Part shown: positions 27,730 through 35,821 of the stretch, one piece after another
How positions within the stretch are numbered: the first letter of the stretch is position 1
Layout: each line of letters starts with the position of its first letter
DNA from: JBDWFY01 sp964291365
Lineage (GTDB): Bacteria; Pseudomonadota; Alphaproteobacteria; Rhizobiales; Stappiaceae
Direction: 5' to 3'
Length of the DNA: 64,000 bases
NCBI GenBank assembly: GCA_964291365.2
Contig: OZ219989.1
Coordinates: 992,001 to 1,056,000 of the forward strand
Made by a program: the position numbers and the translations under genes
The notes under the pieces: generated by a model
Database searches by the model: none
Seen by the model: the letters and a program-made list of their open reading frames with translations, nothing else
Told to the model about the DNA's origin: nothing

Positions 27730-28647
27730 TTAAGCAAGCATTTGTTGTTGTCGTTCGCGATGTGCAACGTAAAGTCCACTGGCAATTACAATTGCAATCC
27801 CAAGCCACGTCCAGTTGTCAGGAAAATCACCAAAGACTAAATAACCAAAGAATGTAGCACTGACAATCTCAATATAAGATAGTGGTGCAATGACCGCGGC
27901 TGGAGCATTTTTTGCTGCAAGGACAATCAAACCATGACAAACAAATGAAAACACCCCAACAACTGCTAGTAGTAAAAATTCAAATTGATTTGGTACAGTT
28001 GCAATAAAACCGTCCAATTTCAGAAGGGAAGTAAAAAGTAAAATAATTCCTAGCAGCAAACTTCCTGATAATCCAGTATAAAATTGGATTGTTAACATGG
28101 TTCCGGAAGTTGAAAGTCGACGAGTAAAAATGATGTAAAGTGCAAAGAGAAATGCGGTTCCTAATGGTAAGAGAGCGTGCCAACCAAAAGACAAGATTCC
28201 GGGTCGTAAAATAAATAAGGCACCGATAAATCCGACGACCACAGCTCCCCAGCGTTTCAGTCCAACTGGTTCTTTTAACATAATTGCCGATAGTGCAGTA
28301 AGGATAAGTGGTTCAACAAAAAAAATAGCGATTGCATTGGCAACAGGCATATGTTGAATTGCAGAAAAAAAGAGTAGTGTAGCTCCCGCTAAGAAAAAGC
28401 CACGCAAGAATTGCGGGACTAATTTTATACCGCGCAAAGTTGTTAATTTGGAAAATAAGAGGATAAAAATCAATGCAAATAGGGTTTGAAATATGAAGCG
28501 ACAAAATGCGATTTCAAGCGGTGCAATAGTTGCTGAGAGATACTTTGCAACAATATCCATACATGGAATGATGAGCATGGCGAGCGTCATCAAACCAATA
28601 CCATGCAAGGTATTGCCGCTATTCTGAATTTCGTCACTGCCGGTCAT
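27730..28647 (-). CDS. EamA-family (DMT) transporter
   Basis: 305-aa inner-membrane protein with about ten hydrophobic segments in two EamA repeats (about 15-145 and 160-300). Family features include CRFIFQTLFALIFILLF near 45, PVANAIAIFFVEPLILTALS near 100 and PAAVIAPLSYIEIVSATFFG near 245. Substrate cannot be read from sequence; relatives export amino acids or metabolites. Its start overlaps the ribF stop by 4 bases, so it is likely co-transcribed with ribF. In many related genomes ribF is next to ileS without such a gene between. Confidence 0.88.
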   Translation of the reverse strand: MTGSDEIQNSGNTLHGIGLMTLAMLIIPCMDIVAKYLSATIAPLEIAFCRFIFQTLFALIFILLFSKLTTLRGIKLVPQFLRGFFLAGATLLFFSAIQHMPVANAIAIFFVEPLILTALSAIMLKEPVGLKRWGAVVVGFIGALFILRPGILSFGWHALLPLGTAFLFALYIIFTRRLSTSGTMLTIQFYTGLSGSLLLGIILLFTSLLKLDGFIATVPNQFEFLLLAVVGVFSFVCHGLIVLAAKNAPAAVIAPLSYIEIVSATFFGYLVFGDFPDNWTWLGIAIVIASGLYVAHRERQQQMLA

Positions 28648-29657
28648 TTGATAACCGAAATTTTTTCAAGGTCAGTCTCAAGCTTTGAAAGTGGTTGCAA
28701 TTCTGCAAGGTCAGTTTTGGCGTTTTGCACGTCAATATTCATCTGAGCAACTAAATCGTCAATTTTTGCAAATTTTTGTTCAGATCTTAAATACGAACAA
28801 ATTGCAACTCTTATCGTTTCGCCATAGATGTCACCTGCGAAATCAAATATAAATACCTCAAACACCGGTTGTCCATTATCAAACATTGGGCGACGACCAA
28901 AACTTGCAACCCCATCGTATCGTTTGCCATGTAGAAAGACCCGAACTGAATAAATGCCAAATTGTAAGCGATATTCTTCTGGTAGATGGAGATTTGCCGT
29001 AGGGAATCCAAGTTCGCGTCCTCGCTTTTCGCCATGCATTACTTCAGAATCTAAAAACCAACGATAACCCAGCATCTGATTGGCAACATTAATATCACCA
29101 GCACTTAATGCCTCACGAATTTTGCTAGATGAAACAATTTCAGCGCGATCATCTTCAAAAGGTGCAATTACTGAAACACTAAACCCATTTAAATCTCCTT
29201 GTTTTAATAAATAATCTGGTGTCCCTTGACGATTCTTACCAAAGTGAAAGTCATATCCTATGGTCGCATGTTTGATTTTAAGTTTTTCGATTAGAAATTG
29301 GTTCACAAAATCATCAGCAGATAGATCGGCAAACACTTTATCAAATGGAATAATCCAAATACCATCAAATCCAAGCGCACAAATGAGATCGGACTTAGCT
29401 TCTACTGGGGTTAAACGAAAAACTGGATGCTCAGGGCGAAAAACTGTCCTCGGGTGTGGTTCAAAGGTCATTACTAGCGCAGTATTGTTAGTACGGTCGG
29501 ATTCAGATAGTGCATCTTCTAATACCGCACAGTGTCCCTGATGAACACCATCAAAATTTCCAATAGCGACAACAGTACCGTTAGAAGATTTAGGAACAGA
29601 GTCAAGTCCTTCACAAATCTGAAATTGGTTTGGAAATTTGGAGCAATTGGAAGACAT
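28644..29657 (-). CDS. ribF: Bifunctional riboflavin kinase / FAD synthetase
   Basis: Makes FMN and FAD from riboflavin. 337 aa. N-terminal nucleotidyltransferase domain: GNFDGVHQGHCAVLEDA near residue 33, MTFEPHPRTVF near 65, GYDFHFGKNRQG near 135 and SSSKIREALSAGD near 175. C-terminal kinase domain: GEKRGRELGFPTANLHLP near 215 and GVASFGRRPMF near 250. It heads the ribF-EamA-(ileS-lspA) minus-strand series. FAD made by this enzyme is also the cofactor of GlcD and GlcE, but no regulatory link is visible and no FMN riboswitch was seen. Confidence 0.95.
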   Translation of the reverse strand: MSSNCSKFPNQFQICEGLDSVPKSSNGTVVAIGNFDGVHQGHCAVLEDALSESDRTNNTALVMTFEPHPRTVFRPEHPVFRLTPVEAKSDLICALGFDGIWIIPFDKVFADLSADDFVNQFLIEKLKIKHATIGYDFHFGKNRQGTPDYLLKQGDLNGFSVSVIAPFEDDRAEIVSSSKIREALSAGDINVANQMLGYRWFLDSEVMHGEKRGRELGFPTANLHLPEEYRLQFGIYSVRVFLHGKRYDGVASFGRRPMFDNGQPVFEVFIFDFAGDIYGETIRVAICSYLRSEQKFAKIDDLVAQMNIDVQNAKTDLAELQPLSKLETDLEKISVIK

Positions 29658-29981
29658 TAAAACTTATTTCCTATAATATCTATTATAAAAGTGATGGAGT
29701 TTCTTATCGCAAATTTAGCACAACTTACAATGATATTTTGTAAAATTTCATGTACGCAATTTTTGAAAATTTAAAAAGGTGTGAATAGTACTAAATTTTT
29801 TTTAAATCTAGTAACTTTGTTCATTATAGTTTGAATAATTGCAAATATAAGTTGAAATATTTTGGGTTGAATTTTGCAATGAGCGTTAGTTTGGTGCAGT
29901 TAAATTGTTATAAAATCTTATAATTTTTGGTTAAATCAAAAAATAATTGGGTAAGATAACACAGAATAGTGAGAATACAAA
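29658..29981. other. Divergent AT-rich promoter region
   Basis: About 320 bases separating divergently read ribF and mutL. Highly A/T-rich, with several TATAAT-like hexamers (for instance in GTTATAAAATC near 29908), so promoters for both genes are likely but none is certain. I see no RNA gene or repeat. Confidence 0.5.
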
Positions 29982-31802
29982 ATGTCAGTTCGACAACTCT
30001 CAGAATCGGTAATTAATCGGATTGCAGCTGGTGAAGTAATTGAGCGTCCAGCAAGCGTGATGAAGGAACTGGTAGACAATGCAATTGACGCTGGTGCTGA
30101 TCGATTAGAAATCATCACAGCTTCTGGTGGCAAAACTTTGATTAGTGTGACTGACAATGGGAACGGAATGACGGCTGATGACCTTAAATTGGCAGTGGAA
30201 CGACACTGTACTTCAAAATTAGATGAAAATGACTTAACTAATATAAAAACCCTTGGATTTCGCGGGGAAGCATTACCTTCAATTGGGGCTGTCGCACGAT
30301 TAGCCATTTCTACTCGAAATGTCACCGAACCTAATGGTTGGAAACTAATAATAGAAGGTGGAAAAAAAGGTACAATTGCTCCTACAGCATTAAATCAAGG
30401 TACTCGTGTTGAAGTTAAGGATCTTTTTTTTTCTACACCGGCGCGATTAAAATTTCTTAAATCAGATCGTGCAGAAGCAAATGCTATAACAGATATTATC
30501 AAACGAACAGCGTTAGCTTACCCAGAAATTCAATTTTCATTGACAGGCTCGGACCGTCAATCATGTGAGTTTGGTTTGTGTAGTGGTGAAAACGCATGGC
30601 GGGAACGAATTAGTCAGGTCATGGGGGAGGAATTTATAAAGAATTCGGTGGAAATTCGTGCTGAAAGAGAAAATGCAACACTAGCTGGTTTTGCCAGTTT
30701 GCCTACATTTCATCGCGCAAATTCGTTGATGCAATTTTTCTTTGTCAATGGTCGTCCAGTAAAAGATAAACAGTTGTTAGGGGCTTTGAAGGGAGCATAT
30801 GTTGATGTATTGGCACGAGACAAATATCCATTAGCAGTTCTAAATATAAACCTTCCGCCACAAGAAGTTGATGTTAACGTCCATCCAGCCAAAACTGAAG
30901 TACGGTTTCGTGATACCAATCTAGTAAAAGGATTATTGGTGGGTTCAATTAGACAAGTTCTAACGGAACAGGGACATCGTGCATCAAGTGCTGTAACCTG
31001 GGATAAATTTGTCAATCGCGGTGACGGTCAAAATCCGTCTGAAAATCAAAATAGAATCGAGGGTGCTAAATTGAACAGCACCTATAATAATGACATAAGA
31101 TCAATTCGAAGCGGGTTTTCAAGTGTTAATGGTTCATCAGCTCAACCAGTGATGGCAGATGTGGATATTCCAAGCGGTGATAATCGTGCATATGAGAATC
31201 CAGTCAATGATGAAAATATTTCGCGACCACTTGGTGCACCAAGAGCGCAAATCCATGAAAATTATATAATCTCGCAAACTAACGATGGCATGATAATTAT
31301 AGATCAGCACGCGGCACATGAGCGATTAGTTTACGAGCGAATGAAAGAAGAGATGGCCGCAAGTGGTATCAAGCGGCAAATGCAATTAGTTCCTGAAGTA
31401 ATTGAGTTACCAGAAGAGGATGTAAATCGATTAACTGAGCGCGCAGCGGAATTTGAGACGGTTGGGTTGGTGTTGGAAGCATTTGGTCCGGGTGCGGTAG
31501 TTGTTCGTGAAACACCAGCAATGTTGCGTAATTTGGATGTAAAAAGTTTGATAATAGACTTAGCTGATGATTTGGCTGCGTGGGATAGTGCTACCAGATT
31601 AGAGGAAAAGTTGAATTTTGTTGCCGCGACAATGGCATGTTATGGTTCGATTCGATCAGGTCGACGATTACGAACAGAAGAGATGAACGCACTGCTTCGA
31701 GAAATGGAAGCAACACCATTATCAGGTCAATGCAATCATGGACGACCGACCTATGTTGAATTGAAGCTCAAAGATATTGAGCGATTGTTTGGACGTAGAT
31801 GA
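29982..31802 (+). CDS. mutL: DNA mismatch repair protein MutL
   Basis: 606-aa GHKL ATPase that links MutS recognition to strand cleavage. N-terminal motifs: VINRIAAGEVIERPASVMKE, DNAIDAGAD, VTDNGNGM and TLGFRGEALPSIG. The linker (about 330-415) is low-complexity. The C-terminal domain has the endonuclease motif DQHAAHERLVYE, so this MutL is probably an intrinsic nickase, as in bacteria without MutH, and ends with GQCNHGRPTYVELKL. The segment ACYGSIRSGRR has Tyr where many relatives have His. Right after it begins mobile element A. Confidence 0.96.
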   Translation: MSVRQLSESVINRIAAGEVIERPASVMKELVDNAIDAGADRLEIITASGGKTLISVTDNGNGMTADDLKLAVERHCTSKLDENDLTNIKTLGFRGEALPSIGAVARLAISTRNVTEPNGWKLIIEGGKKGTIAPTALNQGTRVEVKDLFFSTPARLKFLKSDRAEANAITDIIKRTALAYPEIQFSLTGSDRQSCEFGLCSGENAWRERISQVMGEEFIKNSVEIRAERENATLAGFASLPTFHRANSLMQFFFVNGRPVKDKQLLGALKGAYVDVLARDKYPLAVLNINLPPQEVDVNVHPAKTEVRFRDTNLVKGLLVGSIRQVLTEQGHRASSAVTWDKFVNRGDGQNPSENQNRIEGAKLNSTYNNDIRSIRSGFSSVNGSSAQPVMADVDIPSGDNRAYENPVNDENISRPLGAPRAQIHENYIISQTNDGMIIIDQHAAHERLVYERMKEEMAASGIKRQMQLVPEVIELPEEDVNRLTERAAEFETVGLVLEAFGPGAVVVRETPAMLRNLDVKSLIIDLADDLAAWDSATRLEEKLNFVAATMACYGSIRSGRRLRTEEMNALLREMEATPLSGQCNHGRPTYVELKLKDIERLFGRR

Positions 31803-31843
31803 TAAATTAACAAAAATACAAATAATTTGTGAATTTTGTAATG

Positions 31844-31970
31844 GGGACTTATATACAATTTGCCGCAAAAGTAAAATCGGCTAGTAATCACTCTTTACAA
31901 AACTAATCAAAGCACAGATAACTTCACGGTTCTCTTTTCAACAAAATGATACTTTGGAACAAAAATGGAT
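31844..31970 (+). repeat. Left terminal inverted repeat of element A
   Basis: Inverted partner of 35606-35735. The outer 34 bases are shared in family with both ends of element B (core TGCCGCAAAAGTA). The inner part, AAAGCACAGATAACTTCACG, is nearly identical to the right-hand copy. Confidence 0.8.
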
Positions 31971-32275
31971 TGGATTTGAAATTAATTCGGATTATGTCAA
32001 GATTGCAACTGGACGGATAACGGAATTGATTAATTAGCCGTGACGATAAATCGCATTTAAATTAGTAGTTTGGAAATGTAATTTAATTGTAACAGTAAAA
32101 TTCCAAATATAAGTAAAACAATGATCAAGAAATTAGTTATTTCCATGTTAATGTAATTACATTAGGCTTGCACTTATGAGGAGACTAGATCAACATGGCA
32201 TGATTGTCGGGAAGGGGGGCGAGATGAATTTTCATGTGCATGGGAATCTTTTGCAGTTTCCATATGGAAACCTGC

Positions 32276-32289
32276 GTTAGGCCGCTAAC
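32276..32289. repeat. Short inverted repeat near the recombinase
   Basis: GTTAG-GCCG-CTAAC, 5-bp arms, just past the 3' end of the recombinase pseudogene. A second palindrome, TTTCCATATGGAAA, lies at 32257-32270. These could be recombination sites or hairpins; nothing further supports a role. The surrounding bases are visibly more GC-rich than the rest of the window. Confidence 0.35.
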
Positions 32290-32362
32290 AAGATCTCGCT
32301 ACGGGTAAATTTAATCCGTAACGATTCACATACATCTCAATAAGTACTGGCTTACTGACAAA

Positions 32363-32907
32363 TTACTCCCACAAGCCGATAAACTTCTTTTCATCAAGTT
32401 TAGCATAAGTTGCGGTATTGGTAATGGAGGTATGATTTTGGTATGCTGGATCGTGCGAATATCATAGCCGTTATTGATCATGCAAAATCCACAGCCATGC
32501 CGTAGTATATGCGGGTTGGTTGGGGGTAGGTTCACTTGTCGACTACACTGTTTCAATAGACTATTGACCGTGTTGCGGATGAGCGGGATCCTTCGCTCCG
32601 AGATAAATAAATTCGGAAATGTCAATTGCCGTTCACGCAGGTAGCGTCTTAAGAGTCTGAATTCATCCCCCGCCATTGGGTGCATACCATCGATACCGTT
32701 TTTAACTCGCTTGATAAAAATTTTCGACTGCTCCAAGTGTACTTGATCGAGTTTAATGTGGCACAGTTCGGACACCCTTAACCCATGGCGAAAGAGCATT
32801 AAAATAATCAATTCATTACGCACTGGGTTTCTGATTTGTTTTGCCACCTGGCAGAGCGACTTGACCTCGGTGGCGGTGACCCAATTTTTTACTTTGGAAT
32901 GAAACTC
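32363..32907 (-). pseudogene. FimB/FimE-like tyrosine recombinase, frameshifted
   Basis: Stand-alone tyrosine recombinase of the fimbrial-switch size class (about 180 aa, no long N-terminal domain). Visible: LFRHGLRVSELCHIKLDQ (first catalytic Arg), then PHILRHGCGFCMINNGYDI with the HxxR box. After RTIQ the frame breaks: the tyrosine region ITNTATYAKLDEKKFIGLW continues in another frame to a stop at 32363-32365. The first part is open back to 32907 but without a normal start (GTG at 32847). A one-base frameshift near 32440 therefore splits it. GC-richer than its surroundings, suggesting foreign origin. Confidence 0.8.
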
Positions 32908-33018
32908 TTAACAAAATATTAGTTGGGAGCTAATTTTCTTGGTAGTTGGTAGAGTTTTGATGCCTTAATTTATGGCAAACTTTTAGCAATATCAAGTAAT
33001 GCGTGGCGTAAATTTTTC

Positions 33019-33053
33019 ACATTATGTCTGTTTTGTGAAATGTTGCCAGCGAG
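33019..33053. repeat. Copy 1 of an internal repeat shared by elements A and B
   Basis: About 35 bases (CATTATGTCTGTTTTGTGAA start) recurring at 35578-35612 and, in element B, at 39331-39364, each ending in ATGTTGC or a variant. The copies lie at equivalent inward positions only in the last two, so this one may be a leftover from an internal rearrangement. Confidence 0.55.
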
Positions 33054-33108
33054 TCTTAATAGCACACTCCTAAGAGCTTGTACACCAAGATCAATTTTTT
33101 GTCTAAAT

Positions 33109-33396
33109 TTAGCGAACGTATTTCAATTCAAAACTTGCGCTATTCACTAAGTGAACAACCATATTATTTTCAAATTCTATTTCCTGGCACTCTTTTTCAT
33201 TTTGATCAACATGTTGAGATGTTGTAATCATTTCAATTTCTTTAGAAAAATGCTGAATCACTTCTGGTTGCTCTAAACTCAAGTCAACTATAATAGTAGC
33301 CAATGCTTGAGTTTTGATGAATTCATATAACCCTTGCTTTTTTAAGAAGTCATCAAATGATTGACCTATTTTACATTTTTCTACATTTATAGTCAT
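33109..33396 (-). CDS. HigA-like antitoxin, atypical C-terminus
   Basis: 95-aa protein encoded directly after a HigB-like toxin; its ATG overlaps the toxin stop (TAATG). The N-terminal part, KIGQSFDDFLKKQGLYEFIK, is the characteristic HigA lead segment. The helix-turn-helix that should follow is not recognisable; instead the C-terminal half reads as an unusual sequence (HVDQNEKECQEIEFENN). It could be a recombined or decaying antitoxin. Without an HTH, autoregulation by this protein would be doubtful. Confidence 0.6.
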   Translation of the reverse strand: MTINVEKCKIGQSFDDFLKKQGLYEFIKTQALATIIVDLSLEQPEVIQHFSKEIEMITTSQHVDQNEKECQEIEFENNMVVHLVNSASFELKYVR

Positions 33397-33755
33397 TATG
33401 ATAGTCCTTTCATTCTTGATTTGGCAACTGCAATTTCTTTTTGGGGCGTTTTAGTTGTTTTTTTAATAAACCCATGCAGTAATACCAATGTTTGATTTTC
33501 AATGCAAAACAATAGCCTTGCAATACGTTTAGATGGCAAATTTAATCTAATTTCTCGAAGACCCTTTACTCCTTTAATGTCTTTGATTTTAGGATGTCTA
33601 GTTGTAATAACCCCTGTTTGAACTAATTCAATATCACGCATCACTCTAATTTTATCTTCTATTGGAAGATTTTCAACCCAATCTTCAACTGGTGAATTTC
33701 CACTATCCAGTTCTACGAAACTAATACTAAGATTAGAATTATCTGATTCTATCAT
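33396..33755 (-). CDS. HigB/Gp49-like toxin
   Basis: 119-aa member of the RelE-superfamily Gp49/HigB group. Diagnostic features: an N-terminal region with SPVEDWVENLPIEDKIRV, GVKGLREIRLNLPSKRIARLL in the centre, and the ending VLLHGFIKKTTKTPQKEIAV, the classic signature of this family. Relatives cleave mRNA on ribosomes. The toxin-first order with overlap to a HigA-like gene is typical of higBA. The frame is intact, so if its antitoxin is damaged, toxicity must be low or controlled otherwise. Confidence 0.85.
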   Translation of the reverse strand: MIESDNSNLSISFVELDSGNSPVEDWVENLPIEDKIRVMRDIELVQTGVITTRHPKIKDIKGVKGLREIRLNLPSKRIARLLFCIENQTLVLLHGFIKKTTKTPQKEIAVAKSRMKGLS

Positions 33756-33779
33756 ATCAAAATCAATTTATCTATGCAA

Positions 33780-34157
33780 TTAAATTTTTGTACCGGTGGT
33801 GAATTGTGATTCACACTGTTTATACCAATCAGCAATTTTGTCATTTTCAGTTAATTGCAAAATACCTTTACTTATGGCATTATGTAATGAATGGAATGCT
33901 TCTTGGTCCACTTTATTAGGTTTTTCTCCACCTATAAATCGACTTTGAGTAAGCAAGCGATGTAAATTATCCAATATTGAATTTAAACCCAATAAAGGCA
34001 ATTCCATTGCTGATTTTGCAACTTTTTTGGGGTCTTCGCCTGTCTCGGCATGAAGTTCTTTTGCTAATTTATTCACTGAAGCATGAATATACATATATCG
34101 TGCAATTGATGGATTTAAAGTTTTTTCAACCCATTCAGATGGTAGTAATTTGGTCAT
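33780..34157 (-). CDS. Hypothetical protein in element A
   Basis: 125-aa soluble, mainly helical protein, unrecognised. Notable stretches are NPSIARYMYIHASVNKLAKE, LGLNSILDNLHRLLTQSRF and QEAFHSLHNAISKGILQLTE. The ATG at 34157 is preceded by AGAGGG. It sits 24 bases before the HigB-like toxin on the same strand, so a link with that pair is possible, but no function can be assigned. Confidence 0.55.
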   Translation of the reverse strand: MTKLLPSEWVEKTLNPSIARYMYIHASVNKLAKELHAETGEDPKKVAKSAMELPLLGLNSILDNLHRLLTQSRFIGGEKPNKVDQEAFHSLHNAISKGILQLTENDKIADWYKQCESQFTTGTKI

Positions 34158-34374
34158 TTTCCCTCTTTCTATTAAAATATGGATAATTGAAACTTCTCTA
34201 TAATTTTCAATATAATTTTATGAAACAATTTTGTCAACATCCACTTGAAATTATTTTTAGTTACAACTAAGAATCTCATAAAATCAACATTTATTAGCTT
34301 ATTTGATCAAGTTATAAAAATGATTGATTGATTTTGGACCAATTTGCTATTTTTGCTCCCGAGGGGAACAGTTT

Positions 34375-34437
34375 AATCAATTTACAAATCAATCTTAATT
34401 TTAGATCTACAACGAGATTCAACCACCTCATTCAAAG
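34375..34437 (+). repeat. Direct repeat flanking the ParE/RHH module (left copy)
   Basis: About 60 bases starting AATCAATTTACAAATC; an imperfect direct copy lies at 35094-35155 on the other side of the toxin-antitoxin pair. Shared core: AATTTTAGATC or GATTTTAGATC, then CGAGA, then a CATCTAATTCAAA-like end. Such flanking copies may mark insertion or amplification of the module. Confidence 0.55.
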
Positions 34438-34443
34438 AACGCG

Positions 34444-34737
34444 CTAATTGATTTGTCGATTTTCAAGAGCATGCCAAGCCCGTACAATAGAAACCTCATC
34501 ATTGATGTATTGATACCGAATGACTTAACCGCGAGCACCAAATTTTACAAATAATTCTCGTAGATTCATTTCTTGGTCCCATAATCTATCTTGTTCTGGA
34601 AATTTTGCTAAGGTTTTCGTAGCATTTAATAAAGTACTGATTGCAAGAGACGCTGTAGCTTGACTATAAGGTTCAATAAAAGCGTATAATCGATCCAAAT
34701 CATTCTGTGCCTTAGGAAGCCATTGAACTTTTACCAT
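34444..34737 (-). pseudogene. ParE/RelE-type toxin with nonsense mutation
   Basis: ParE-superfamily toxin relic of 97 codons. The N-terminal part is good (VQWLPKAQNDLDRLYAFIEP, FVKFGARG), then a TAA at 34525-34527 interrupts exactly where relatives have a Tyr codon (GARG-Y-VIRYQ). The same frame continues with VIRYQYINDEVSIVRAWHAL to a TAG at 34444-34446, the normal end of the family. Loss of the C-terminal strand should abolish activity. Its ATG (34737) overlaps the stop of the intact antitoxin gene. Confidence 0.85.
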
Positions 34738-34994
34738 CAAGCAGGCTCATTTTTGGTTTGCCCCAAACTTGCCGCCCATTTTTCCACATCTGCATGGTCA
34801 ATAGCTTCACCAGTTAGTTTATACTCTTCCAACCTAGCTTTAGCAATTTTGCGTTCAGCCTCTTCAACATCCAGATAGCGTTTAACAGCAACTTTCATCA
34901 GATGATCAGGGCTTTGATCTCGAATTTTGCCCAATGCTTCTAGTCGGTGCTGAGTATTTTTATCTAGACTTACACTTGTTGTATTTGTAGTCAT
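34737..34994 (-). CDS. RHH antitoxin of the ParE-type pair
   Basis: 85-aa CopG-like ribbon-helix-helix antitoxin. N-terminal strand TTSVSLDKNTQHRLEALGKI and the helix DHLMKVAVKRYLDVEEAERK form the DNA-binding dimer; the C-terminal EYKLTGEAIDHADVEKWAAS would wrap the toxin. Starts at ATG 34994 after GAGAGG; a TTG farther upstream is unlikely. The gene is intact while its toxin is not, as expected after selection to silence the toxin. Confidence 0.82.
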   Translation of the reverse strand: MTTNTTSVSLDKNTQHRLEALGKIRDQSPDHLMKVAVKRYLDVEEAERKIAKARLEEYKLTGEAIDHADVEKWAASLGQTKNEPA

Positions 34995-35009
34995 TGTTTT
35001 ACCTCTCAA

Positions 35010-35605
35010 GTTATAAATGCTATAAAATATATAATATTATTGTACATTGTTGCAACTAAATTTTTTTAAAAACCACTATAAAATCAGTATTTCAATCAAT
35101 TTTAATTCCAATCTTGATTTTAGATCCGTAGCGAGACCTGATCATCTAATTCAAATTTTTGTCTTGGTTCCAGTAGCAAAAAAATTTCTACCTAATGAAT
35201 TTCTAATCGATAATAAATTTCCGCGAAATCGCGCGTGCACGAGGGGTTGGGTTGCTTGCGATGTAAATTTTTTTCTAGAGTTATAAACATGTTAGATAGC
35301 TAGAGTTACACCCCAAAGGATGGTTCAAAAACAGGTTTTAATCTATTGAAAAATAAAGATTTTTAGACAAGTAAGAATTTTTGGCTTATGTGCAGAATGC
35401 CAATTGTTCATGTGTAGAATGCCAATGTAGAAATTTAAATAATTGAGATACTGTTGATCCTGAAAAATGTTGATTTTAACGGATTTCGGAATTCTCTACC
35501 TGGTAGAACTTGAAAAATTTAGATTTGATGAATTGCAAAATCTTCGTAAAATCAAGAAACAAAATTTGAAACATTCAACAGAATGTCCATTTTATGAAAT
35601 GTTGC
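35010..35605. other. Gene-poor right part of element A
   Basis: About 600 bases with no convincing gene. It contains the right copy of the flanking direct repeat (35094-35155), a tandem pair of 17-base repeats, ATGTGCAGAATGCCAAT at 35388-35404 and its one-base variant at 35410-35426, and a 59-codon frame at 35467-35646 that runs into the terminal repeat and has no ribosome-binding site. The latter is probably a decayed fragment. Confidence 0.5.
35094..35155 (+). repeat. Direct repeat flanking the ParE/RHH module (right copy)
   Basis: Imperfect direct copy of 34375-34437, starting AATCAATTTTAATTCC and containing GATTTTAGATCC. Together they bracket the dead-toxin/live-antitoxin pair. Confidence 0.55.
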
Positions 35606-35612
35606 AAGAATC
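35578..35612. repeat. Copy 2 of the internal A/B repeat
   Basis: Starts ACAGAATGTCCATTTTATGA and ends in ATGTTGCAAGAATC; matches 33019-33053 and 39331-39364. It is followed by TTTTTGTTCCAAAGGATTAT, of which a diverged version follows the element B copy too. Confidence 0.6.
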
Positions 35613-35735
35613 AATTTTTGTTCCAAAGGATTATTTTGTTGAATAGAGAACCGTGAAGTTATCTGTGCTTTGATTAGTTTTGTAAAAAGTGATTACTAAC
35701 CGTTTCTACTTTTGCGACATATTGTTATAAGTCCC
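35606..35735 (-). repeat. Right terminal inverted repeat of element A
   Basis: Inverted copy of 31844-31970. Ends in GTTATAAGTCCC at 35724-35735. The stretch covering 35650-35690 is almost identical to the left copy. Confidence 0.8.
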
Positions 35736-35821
35736 ATGTATTGGTATTCATCATCGTGAATCCACTCATCACCAAAAAAATATTCGGGAAATTGTGTATC
35801 GATAAATTTTAACCGGGAAAA

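Larger units (their letters stand above)
31844..35735. mobile_element. Element A: composite accessory element with long terminal inverted repeats
   Basis: A 3.9-kb segment between mutL and rsmD, bounded by inverted repeats. The left end begins GGGACTTATATACAAT and the right end, reversed, GGGACTTATAACAATAT; similarity runs inward for about 125-130 bases (31844-31970 and 35606-35735). Flanks TTGTAATG (left) and ATGTATTG (right) agree at 6 of 8 bases, fitting an aged 8-bp target duplication. Inside, all genes are on the minus strand: a broken FimB-like recombinase, a HigBA-like pair, an unknown protein and a ParE-type pair with a dead toxin. No transposase is recognisable. Its ends match those of element B at 38846-39494. 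Confidence 0.75.

Noticed and set aside
32276..32289. GTTAGGC/TAAC-like pattern resembling an integron attC end
   Set aside because: The recombinase nearby is FimB-like, not IntI, and no second attC-like site or cassette spacing was found.
32970..33137. Minus-strand fragment reading RLAGNISQNRHNVKNLRHAL, resembling a transposase tail
   Set aside because: The same bases belong to a repeat that reads differently in its other copies; no family match could be supported.
35047..35286. 79-codon frame on the plus strand in element A
   Set aside because: Overlaps the flanking direct repeat, has no plausible start signal and an unlikely composition.
35467..35646. 59-codon frame reading into the right terminal repeat of element A
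   Set aside because: Its last part is repeated at the other end and in element B with stops and shifts, so it looks like decayed sequence, though it may descend from a coding region.
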